From Frigoribacterium sp. PvP032 (lineage in GTDB: Bacteria > Actinomycetota > Actinomycetes > Actinomycetales > Microbacteriaceae), in assembly GCF_017833035.1 (NCBI RefSeq), contig NZ_JAFIBM010000001.1, forward strand, positions 1 through 64,000: a DNA stretch of 64,000 nucleotides, given 5' to 3'. Both the position numbers and the translations under genes were made by a program. The notes beneath the pieces were generated by a model that was not told the DNA's origin, did no database searches, and worked only from the letters and a program-made list of their open reading frames with translations. Of the stretch, positions 33,014-40,172 are shown one piece after another (the stretch's first letter is position 1; the number at the start of each line of letters is the position of its first letter).

Positions 33014-34942
33014 GTGCGGGACGACGACGATCAGCCCTGGCGCCCGGCGACTCCCGCCAGGGCGACGGCCGTGTGGGAGGGCACGTCGGCGCGGAGCCCG
33101 GGCGGCGACCGCCCCGGCACGCGCACCGGGAGCGACGCGCGCGACCCCGACCACGACCCCGGCGCCGCTGCCCACCCCGGCCCCGGCCCCGGCCCCGGCC
33201 CCGCTACAGCGGGCCCGACCGTCTCGACGGCCGGCCCGCGGCGCACGCCGACCCGCGCCTCCTCGGCCCTGCGCCGCGGCGCTCGTGCCGCAGCCGTCCG
33301 GTGGCGACGGCTGTCCCCGCCGCGTCGGGTGCTCGGCCTGCTCGGCGCGACCGCCCTCGTCGGCGCGCTGGTGGCGATCGGCGGCGTCGCGACGGGCCCC
33401 GTCTACGCCCCCGTGGCCCGCGCCTCCTTCGAGGTCGACGACCTGCGGACCGCGCCGACCACCACGGCGTGGAGCACCGACCTGCGGTCGGCCCTCTCCC
33501 CGGGCGCCCAGGCGGACTGCGTCGGCTTCGACGGCAGCACCCGGCTCGGTGACGACGACGTCCTCGTGACGACGTCCTCGCAGGGCTACGTGGCCGACTC
33601 CGGCTGCGAGGGCGCACCGGGGCGGCTGGCACGCCTCGACGCCCGCACCGGAGAGGTCCTCTGGGTCGCCGACCTGGCCGAGGCGGTCGGCGTCGACGCG
33701 ATCGGGCTCCAGGTGAGCGTCGACCCGGCGACCGGGGACGCGCTCGTCGCGGTGCAGTCGATCGTCGGCTCGGGCCTCGCCCGCATCGACACGGCGACCG
33801 GGGAGGTACAGGAGGTGCTGCGCGGCCCGCCCGACGACGGTGCGACGGCACCGGTGGACGAGGCCGACGGGTCCGACGGGTCGGACGACAGCGACCCCGG
33901 CTACGACCCCGAGGGCTCGGGCCCGTCCCCGGAAGCCGACGCCGACACCGACACCGACACCGTCCTGCAGGTGGAGGGCCTCAGCGCCACGGCCGTGGTC
34001 GTCTCCGAGCAGCCCGCCGACCGCTTCTCGGAGGAGGGGGCCGTCTCCGCCCAGGGCGGACGCTCGCTCTACCGCCTCTACCGGGCCGACGACCTCTCCG
34101 CGCCGACCTGGACCGGCAACGCGGGAGCCGGCCTCAGCGTGCGGCTCGTCGGGGACCTGCTCGTGATCGACGTGGGCGACGAGCCGCTCCTCGTCGACGC
34201 GCGGAACGGGGCGGTCGAGCCGCTGCCGGGCGGCATCCGCAACGTCGAGTCGTGGGCAGAGTCGCTCGGCGGGGTCGTGCTCAGCGGGCGTGCCGACGGC
34301 GACCCGACGATGGTCTCGCTCGACGGCGACGGCGTCCTGCGCTGGTCGACGACGCTGCCGTCGACGAGCTACCCGTCGGTGACGGACGCGTGCATCTCGA
34401 TCACCGTCCCCGGCGGCGAGGTCACCTGCCTCGACCCCCGCACCGGCGACGAGCTCTGGAGCCGCACGCTCAGGACCCCGGGCGGCGACGACGGCGGTCG
34501 CGACGGGGAGGGCGACGGCACCGGGCGGCGCGGCAGCGCGGAGGCCGAGCAGGTGCAGGCGTACTTCGGCACGGCGACCGACGACGTGCTGGCGGCCGTC
34601 GTCGACGCGGACGAGCAGGGCGACCCGAGCGGCCTGGACCGAGGCAAGGAGGTGCACGCCCTGGCCGCGCTCTCCGGCGACGAGAGGTGGGTGACGGAGC
34701 TGCCGGTCGCCTCCTACGTCATCGCCACCTCGCGGACGACCGGCTACGCGGCGACCTTCTTCCCGAGCGGCCGGGACACCCCCACGCTGATCGCGTTCGA
34801 CCTGGCCGACGGCCGCACCCTGTGGACGATCGAGCTCTCGTCGGGCTCGTTCACGTCGGCGTTCTGGGGGCCGACGCTCGTCCGCGTCGACCCGGACGGG
34901 GTCGTGCACGGCCTCACGACGGGCGTCGAGCTCGCCGCCTGA
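33014..34942 (+). CDS. Membrane-anchored PQQ-like beta-propeller protein, copy 1
   Basis: A 642-residue protein with a disordered Pro/Gly/Ala cytoplasmic part (about 1-100), one membrane helix (VLGLLGATALVGALVAIGGV, about 105-124) and a large outer domain. The outer part has repeated propeller strands of the PQQ-like (DUF/outer-membrane BamB-like) kind: RLARLDARTGEVLWVADL, CLDPRTGDELWSRTL and AFDLADGRTLWTIEL. An acidic Asp/Ser linker is at about 280-320. Two Cys pairs may form disulphides. Function unknown; a paralogue lies at 35406. TAGCAT (33002-33007) is six bases before the GTG. Confidence 0.75.
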   Translation: MRDDDDQPWRPATPARATAVWEGTSARSPGGDRPGTRTGSDARDPDHDPGAAAHPGPGPGPGPATAGPTVSTAGPRRTPTRASSALRRGARAAAVRWRRLSPPRRVLGLLGATALVGALVAIGGVATGPVYAPVARASFEVDDLRTAPTTTAWSTDLRSALSPGAQADCVGFDGSTRLGDDDVLVTTSSQGYVADSGCEGAPGRLARLDARTGEVLWVADLAEAVGVDAIGLQVSVDPATGDALVAVQSIVGSGLARIDTATGEVQEVLRGPPDDGATAPVDEADGSDGSDDSDPGYDPEGSGPSPEADADTDTDTVLQVEGLSATAVVVSEQPADRFSEEGAVSAQGGRSLYRLYRADDLSAPTWTGNAGAGLSVRLVGDLLVIDVGDEPLLVDARNGAVEPLPGGIRNVESWAESLGGVVLSGRADGDPTMVSLDGDGVLRWSTTLPSTSYPSVTDACISITVPGGEVTCLDPRTGDELWSRTLRTPGGDDGGRDGEGDGTGRRGSAEAEQVQAYFGTATDDVLAAVVDADEQGDPSGLDRGKEVHALAALSGDERWVTELPVASYVIATSRTTGYAATFFPSGRDTPTLIAFDLADGRTLWTIELSSGSFTSAFWGPTLVRVDPDGVVHGLTTGVELAA

Positions 34943-34968
34943 GCCCGTGCCCGAGCCCTAGGCCCCGA

Positions 34969-35025
34969 CGAGTTGCCCCGAACGGCTGCTCGGACCGGGT
35001 CCAGTCAGCACTTCGAGGCAACTCG
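34969..35025. terminator. Inverted repeat between convergent genes (family F, copy F1)
   Basis: CGAGTTGCCCCGAA (34969-34982) pairs with TTCGAGGCAACTCG (35012-35025), one mismatch in 14, loop of 29 bases. The arm word GAGTTGCC and its partner recur at 49748-49808. Confidence 0.65.
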
Positions 35026-35045
35026 ACGGCCGCAGGAGGCGCGGG

Positions 35046-35324
35046 TCAGTTCCCGCGGACGAGCAAGGGGAAGACGAAGACCGCGAAGAGGAAGAAGGCC
35101 GCCGTCACGGCGAAGACCACGTAGGTGCCGCGCCCGACCGGGTCCTGGCCGGCGGCCTGACGGCGGCGCATCACCCGTCGTCGGTACATGACCTGCATCA
35201 CGATGAGGACGACCGCCGCGAGGGCGAGGATCGAGATGACCAGGGCTTCGATGAGGGAGTCCTTCGGGCTGGGGCGGCGGTGATCCCGACGATGATCGGG
35301 CCGGGCCAGCCTAAGGGCGGGCAC
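35046..35324 (-). CDS. Small two-helix membrane protein, start uncertain
   Basis: A small membrane protein of 68 to 92 residues. Two hydrophobic helices are clear: ALVISILALAAVVLIVMQV and YVVFAVTAAFFLFAVFVFPL, separated by a basic stretch (YRRRVMRRRQ). Role unknown. The start is odd. The only in-frame canonical start that keeps the first helix is the GTG at 35324, which has no ribosome binding site and gives a strange Arg/His-rich leader. An AAGGA site stands seven bases before an ATC codon at 35252, which would open directly into the first helix. It is divergent from the propeller gene at 35406. Confidence 0.55.
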   Translation of the reverse strand: MPALRLARPDHRRDHRRPSPKDSLIEALVISILALAAVVLIVMQVMYRRRVMRRRQAAGQDPVGRGTYVVFAVTAAFFLFAVFVFPLLVRGN

Positions 35325-35405
35325 GTCCGGGCAAGCCGAGAGGGATCCGCGCGGGAGGGCAGCGGCCGTACCATCGGCGGAGGCGCGCGAGAGGGGACGA
35401 GCACC

Positions 35406-37007
35406 GTGACGGACCACGACGACCCGCGTCCCGACGGCGGCGCCCGGGCCGGCGCTCTGCGGCCGGGCAGTCGAGGAGGCGGCCTACGGGATCGCTGGCA
35501 CCGCGCCTCCTCGGGTCGTCGAGCGGGCACGGCCGCCGCGGCGGGCGTCGTCGCGGCCGTCCTCGTCGTCGGTGCGGGGCTCGCCTCTCAGCCTGAGTAC
35601 CCCGACGAGCTGCGGAGCTCCCCCGTGGCCGAGGGCTGGCGGATCGAGCCAGCCGACCTCGGGGTGCCCGACGTCCAGCCCGGCTGCCTCGACCTGCGCG
35701 TGCTGGCGCGGGCGGGCGACGACGTGCTCGTCGTGACGACCACGCAGCTCGGCACCTCGACGACGGGCTGCTTCGATCCTGCAGCCCGCGGCGACCGCAT
35801 CGCCCTCGTCGACCCGCGCTCGGGCGCGGTGCGGTGGAGCACGCCGACCTCCGACGTGAGCGACGCCTCCGCCCCCGGCCAGCTCGGTGCCTGGGTCGAC
35901 GCAGACGCGTCCACGGCCGTCGTCGGCACCACGGCGTCGGAGCTCGGCTCGGACAACGACCTCGTGGCGCTGCTCGACCTGGCGACGGGCCTCGTCCTCG
36001 ACCGCCGGGTGTCGCCCGAGGGCTCGACGGCCGTGCTCGAGGCCGACGACGACTGGGTGCTCGTCACGACCCGCGCGGGCGGCGGGGGCGACCGCGGGAC
36101 GGGCTTCGTCGACGGCCCGGCGCGGACCCGCGTCGCGGCCCTGCCCCGCGACGAGATCGGCAGGTCGACGTGGGAGGCGGACCTCGGCACCGTGGGACGC
36201 GCCCAGCTCGTCGACGGCCAGGTGCTCGTGACCAACGCCGGGGCGGCGTCCCTCGTCGACCCGGCCACCGGCTCCTCACGGGCCTGGGGCGAGGCGTGGC
36301 GGCGCGGCACGTCGAGCGTCGTCGACGGCGACCTCGTCCTCGTCGACCTGCAGGCCGACGACGACGAGCAGTTCCCGGTCGAGCGCATCGCCTACGCGGC
36401 CGGGGGACGTGAGCTGTGGAGGCAGGGGTTCGAGCCCGATCGCCCACCTGCGGTGGTGGGGAGCTGCATGGTCTTCTCGGACGAGGAGGCCGTGACCTGC
36501 GTCGAGCGCGACACCGGCGTGGAGCGCTGGTCGGTGCCGTCCGGGAGCGTCGACGGGTCTGCGCCTGTCGTGCTCGCGTCAGCCCCAGGGCAGCGCGACG
36601 GCGACGTGCTGCTGCGCACCAGCGTCTCCGTCGGACGGCCGGACGCCTCGGGCGGGTCAGGGCCGCGACGGGAGCTGCTCGTGCTCGACGCCTCGACCGG
36701 CGCCGTCAGGAGCCGCCTGGCCGCACCTCTGGAGTCCACCGCCGCCGCCGCGTCCCGCACCGTGCTCTACCTCACGACGCCCGACCGGTTCGGCCTCGTC
36801 GGCGAGTCGGTCGGCGGGGCCGTCGTGGCGTTCGACCTCGCGGACGGCCGCGAGCTGTGGCGGCTCACACCGGGCGAGGGCCCGGGCGACCGCGACGCCG
36901 CGAGCGACGCCACCCGCGACCTGCAGTTCTGGGGCGGCACCCTCGTCGCGGTCGGCGACGACGGAGTCGTCAGGCAGCTCGTCGACGACACCCGCGTCGT
37001 CGGCTGA
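35406..37007 (+). CDS. Membrane-anchored PQQ-like beta-propeller protein, copy 2
   Basis: A 533-residue relative of the protein at 33014. It has a short basic cytoplasmic part, one membrane helix (AGTAAAAGVVAAVLVVGAGL, about residues 40-60) and an outer propeller with strands such as RIALVDPRSGAVRWSTP, CVERDTGVERWSVPSG and VVAFDLADGRELWRLTP. Cys residues are again paired (GCLDLRV and TTGCFDPA). Function unknown; both copies may scaffold or sense something in the envelope. GTG at 35406 follows GAGAGGGGA. It is convergent with the glucanase gene. Confidence 0.75.
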   Translation: MTDHDDPRPDGGARAGALRPGSRGGGLRDRWHRASSGRRAGTAAAAGVVAAVLVVGAGLASQPEYPDELRSSPVAEGWRIEPADLGVPDVQPGCLDLRVLARAGDDVLVVTTTQLGTSTTGCFDPAARGDRIALVDPRSGAVRWSTPTSDVSDASAPGQLGAWVDADASTAVVGTTASELGSDNDLVALLDLATGLVLDRRVSPEGSTAVLEADDDWVLVTTRAGGGGDRGTGFVDGPARTRVAALPRDEIGRSTWEADLGTVGRAQLVDGQVLVTNAGAASLVDPATGSSRAWGEAWRRGTSSVVDGDLVLVDLQADDDEQFPVERIAYAAGGRELWRQGFEPDRPPAVVGSCMVFSDEEAVTCVERDTGVERWSVPSGSVDGSAPVVLASAPGQRDGDVLLRTSVSVGRPDASGGSGPRRELLVLDASTGAVRSRLAAPLESTAAAASRTVLYLTTPDRFGLVGESVGGAVVAFDLADGRELWRLTPGEGPGDRDAASDATRDLQFWGGTLVAVGDDGVVRQLVDDTRVVG

Positions 37008-37025
37008 CGCCGCCTCGTACGCGAA

Positions 37026-37085
37026 GAACCGCGTTCCGAACCATGAACCGCGAAAGAACGCAGTTCATGGTTCGGAACGCGGTTC
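37026..37085. terminator. Perfect 23-bp inverted repeat between convergent genes
   Basis: GAACCGCGTTCCGAACCATG with three more bases (37026-37048) pairs perfectly with 37063-37085 over a 14-base loop. It lies between the propeller gene and the glucanase gene and would stop transcripts from both sides. Confidence 0.85.
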
Positions 37086-37122
37086 GAGCCGGGCGCAGTG
37101 GCCGTCGCCGCACCCGAACGCC

Positions 37123-39417
37123 CTACTGCCCGCGCGCCTGCGCCGCCAGGATCCACGCCATCGCGTACGACCGCGAGTTGCCGTCGTCGATCCCCGTGGC
37201 GGGCAGCGCGGCGAGCGTGGTGAGCGCCGACGCGGCCGCGTCCTTCCCGGCCAGCGCCGAGTACATCAGGACGTAGTCGGCGAGCGGCCCGTCGAAGCCG
37301 TCAGGCGCCGCCTCCGCGACGAACGCGTCGACCTGCTCCGCGCCTCCTGCGGCCTCGGACGTGAGGTAGTCGACCGAGGTCGGGCTGAGCGGGATCAGCT
37401 GGATGCCCGCGATGGCCGACGGCTCGGCCGAGAACCACGTGGCGTAGTCGCGCTTCCCGCCCCAGTTGAGCGACACGACCCGGTGGTCGAAGGTCGTCGT
37501 CCCGGCAGCGCCGGCGAAGACCGGGTCGCTGAGGTCGGGCGCGACGAAGTAGGCGAGTGCCGCCTGCGACTCGGCGCTCAGCATCCAGCTCGCCTCGCCG
37601 CCGAGAGCCTCGTCACCGGTGGCCGACGCCCAGAGCGAGAGGCCCGCGTAGGCGCCCACCGCCTCCGAGGACGACTCCTGGTTGTTGCCGTCGGCGAACG
37701 GCGAGTAGCCGCTGGCCCAGCTGTGCGACCAGAACGGGTCGAACGCGCGGCGGTCGGGGAACGAGCCGTTCTGCGAGCCCGACGCGATGTCGGCGGCGAG
37801 CAGGTCCATCACGGGCTGCCAGCCCCCGGCGAGCGAGGGGTCGTCGGCGGCCATGACGCCGGCCGCGTAGAGGAAGTAGCCGTAGTGGAAGTAGTGGTCG
37901 TTGAACTCGTCCGAGCCGAACGACGCCGCCTTGCCGACGACGCCCTTCACCGCGGGGTCGTAGACGAAGCACTCCTGGTCGCGCGAGTCGCAGCCGTCGG
38001 GCTCTGTCCAGAGGTCGAGCTGGTCGACGATGCGCTTCTTCAGGTCGGCGGCCACCTCCTGGTCGTCGAGCTGCACGGCGAGCTGGTAGAGCATCGACGC
38101 CCGGTAGAGCGCCTTGCCGCCGTAGTACGTGTCGGCCGCGAAGGTCGGCGTCAGGCTGACGTCGATCTCGAGCTGGTCACGCACTGAGGCGCGCTCGGCG
38201 TCGCTCAGCCCGGTGAGGTCGAGCGCCGCCGAGGCCGTCGTGGTGGGCGCCCCGAACGACAGGCCGGTGCCGATCGAGAGGGGCACGGTGCCGTAGACGG
38301 TCGGGTACGTGAGACCGGTGTCGGCGCCGCCGGCCGCGGGGCCGGAGTCGCCCTGGTGCGGCGCCGCGACGACGAGGGCGTCGCCGCCCGCCGCCGTGAC
38401 GTAGCCGAGCTCGGTGGTCTGCTGCTGCTGGTCGCCGCTGCCGCTCGTGCCGTACGTGGTGGTCACGCCGGTCAGCGGCGAGGCTGCCGCGTCGAGCACC
38501 TGCGAGGTCTGGTCGGAGGAGGCGCCGGCCGGCACCGAGACGAGCACGACCGAGCCGCCCTCGTCCAGCGACACGGACGAGGCGTCGGCGTCGAGGGTGC
38601 CGCCGGTGACGACGACCCCCCACGTGGCGTCGCCGACCTCGACCGTCGCGCGGCCGTCGCCGGCTGCCCGGAAGGAGCCGTCTCCGAGCACCGAGAGGGC
38701 GTCGGTCTGTGCCGTCGCCGCGGTGTACGAGACCGTGGGCGAGCCCTCGGCGATCGTCGTGTGGCCGAGCACGGCGTCGCCGTCGCGGTGCTCGAGGGTC
38801 ACCGACACGTCGTCGTAGCCGCTGACGACGAAGTCGGACGAGCCGAGGTCGACCGAGACGTCGGTCAGGGCGGGCCCGACGATCGCGGTGGCCGAGGGCA
38901 CCGGGGCGGGCTGGCCGGCGGCGAAGCCGTCGTCGGTCAGCTGGAACGAGATCGGGAAGGGGAAGACGGGCATCGGCTCGTCACCGAAGACCAGGCCGGA
39001 GAACCAGCGGTTGGTCGGAGGCAGGACGCCGTCGGCGAGGCGCATCGTCGGGACCTCGGCCACCGACTCCTCGGGCAGCGCGGCCACGAGCGGGTCGATC
39101 TGCGAGGCCGGGAGCACATCGCCCGCGGCCGTCGTGCGGCCCTCGGTGCTGCCGCCGTCGGGGCCGGCCGAGCCGTCGTCGCTGGTGCAGCCGGCCAGCA
39201 CGAGGCCGCCGGCGGTCGCGAGCGCGAGGGCCGCGACGAGGCGGCCGGCAGGGCCGCGACGGGCGAGGCGGCCCGAGGGGCCGTGCCCTGCGGGGCGGGG
39301 GGTGCCGAGGAGGCGCGGCGCGCGTCGGGTGTCGACCCGCGCCTCCTCGGCGTGACGGGTGGTCGCGGCGTCGGTCGAGGGTCCCGAACGACCCAGCCCA
39401 CGACGACGACCCGCCGT
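37123..39417 (-). CDS. GH81 endo-1,3-beta-glucanase, predicted lipoprotein
   Basis: A glycoside hydrolase family 81 enzyme, which cuts beta-1,3-glucan internally. The family core is clear: DEFNDHYFHYGYFLYAAG (around residue 505) and GYSPFADGNNQESSSEA (around 575, with the catalytic Glu). A lipobox VLAGC follows a hydrophobic stretch (LVAALALATAGGL) with a preceding RR. The start is unusual. The only canonical in-frame start is the GTG at 39201, which would begin inside the lipobox and lose the signal peptide. A GGAG site lies five bases before an ACG at 39417, which I use as a provisional start. The gene follows the adaptor gene at 39441 and should be in its operon. Confidence 0.85.
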   Translation of the reverse strand, partial: TAGRRRGLGRSGPSTDAATTRHAEEARVDTRRAPRLLGTPRPAGHGPSGRLARRGPAGRLVAALALATAGGLVLAGCTSDDGSAGPDGGSTEGRTTAAGDVLPASQIDPLVAALPEESVAEVPTMRLADGVLPPTNRWFSGLVFGDEPMPVFPFPISFQLTDDGFAAGQPAPVPSATAIVGPALTDVSVDLGSSDFVVSGYDDVSVTLEHRDGDAVLGHTTIAEGSPTVSYTAATAQTDALSVLGDGSFRAAGDGRATVEVGDATWGVVVTGGTLDADASSVSLDEGGSVVLVSVPAGASSDQTSQVLDAAASPLTGVTTTYGTSGSGDQQQQTTELGYVTAAGGDALVVAAPHQGDSGPAAGGADTGLTYPTVYGTVPLSIGTGLSFGAPTTTASAALDLTGLSDAERASVRDQLEIDVSLTPTFAADTYYGGKALYRASMLYQLAVQLDDQEVAADLKKRIVDQLDLWTEPDGCDSRDQECFVYDPAVKGVVGKAASFGSDEFNDHYFHYGYFLYAAGVMAADDPSLAGGWQPVMDLLAADIASGSQNGSFPDRRAFDPFWSHSWASGYSPFADGNNQESSSEAVGAYAGLSLWASATGDEALGGEASWMLSAESQAALAYFVAPDLSDPVFAGAAGTTTFDHRVVSLNWGGKRDYATWFSAEPSAIAGIQLIPLSPTSVDYLTSEAAGGAEQVDAFVAEAAPDGFDGPLADYVLMYSALAGKDAAASALTTLAALPATGIDDGNSRSYAMAWILAAQARGQ
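39304..39351. repeat. Inverted pair of the CGAGGAGGCGCG motif in the glucanase leader
   Basis: GCCGAGGAGGCGCGG (39304-39318) and CCGCGCCTCCTCGGC (39337-39351) form a perfect 15-base inverted repeat with an 18-base loop. They lie upstream of the lipoprotein signal of the GH81 gene, in its uncertain 5' part. Confidence 0.8.
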
Positions 39418-39440
39418 CTTGTCTCCTGCGTCAACGATGA

Positions 39441-40172
39441 TCAGACTCCGATCTGGCGCAGGAAGTCGGTGAGGGAGTCGACGGGGCCGGCGAGCACCCC
39501 GTCGTCCCGGAGGTGCAGCTTCGCCTCGATGGGCGTGCCGGGGGTCACGAGCCCGTTGTAGGCGCCCTCGACCAGCTGGTCGCTCGAGACCTGCAGCGTC
39601 GTCTCGGCGTCGCCGTCCTTGGTCTCGACGTTCACCACGCCGACCTTGCCCGTGATGGTGGTCTGGTTCGGCAGCATGAGGTCGACCTCGGCGCCGGACT
39701 CGATCCGCTCGTAGTCACGAGGCGTCAGCACGAAGTCGGCGGCGACGAACAGGGTGTCCGCCTTGTCGATCGTGCCGAGTGAGCCGCCGGCCTGGACGAA
39801 GCTGCCCTCCTTGAGCACCACGTCGGCCACGGTGCCGTCGACGGCTGCCTTCAGGGTGAGTGTGCCGTCGGGGGCCACCGAGTAGGTCGCGGTGTCGTAG
39901 GTGACGAGACCGCGGGAGATGTCCTGCAGCAGCGAGAGGCTCTGCACCTCGAAGAGCGTGTCGCCCTCCTTCACCTCGTCGCCGTTCTCGACGTACGAAC
40001 GGGTGATGGTGCCGCTGTAGTCGGTGCCGACCGAGTACTCCTGGGCGGCGATCTCGGCGCTCGTGCTGTTCACCTGCTGCTGGCGCTGCGTGAAGATCAT
40101 CGTGAAGGCGGCGACGAGCACGAGCACGACGAGCATGCCGGCGGTCATCTTGAGTCGGTTGATCCAGGTCAT
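39441..40172 (-). CDS. HlyD-like membrane-fusion (adaptor) protein
   Basis: A 243-residue protein with one N-terminal membrane helix (MTAGMLVVLVLVAAFTMIF, about residues 9-27). Two biotinyl-lipoyl-like halves follow: SYVENGDEVKEGDTLFEV (about 57-74) and AAVDGTVADVVLKEGSFV (about 107-124). A beta-barrel part follows (DTLFVAADFVLTPRDYER). No long coiled coil separates the halves. In diderms such proteins link inner-membrane exporters or synthases (for example Alg44 with Alg8) to the outer membrane; this cell has none, so it may cap or stabilise the synthase outside the membrane. ATG at 40172 overlaps the glycosyltransferase stop (ATGA). Confidence 0.82.
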   Translation of the reverse strand: MTWINRLKMTAGMLVVLVLVAAFTMIFTQRQQQVNSTSAEIAAQEYSVGTDYSGTITRSYVENGDEVKEGDTLFEVQSLSLLQDISRGLVTYDTATYSVAPDGTLTLKAAVDGTVADVVLKEGSFVQAGGSLGTIDKADTLFVAADFVLTPRDYERIESGAEVDLMLPNQTTITGKVGVVNVETKDGDAETTLQVSSDQLVEGAYNGLVTPGTPIEAKLHLRDDGVLAGPVDSLTDFLRQIGV

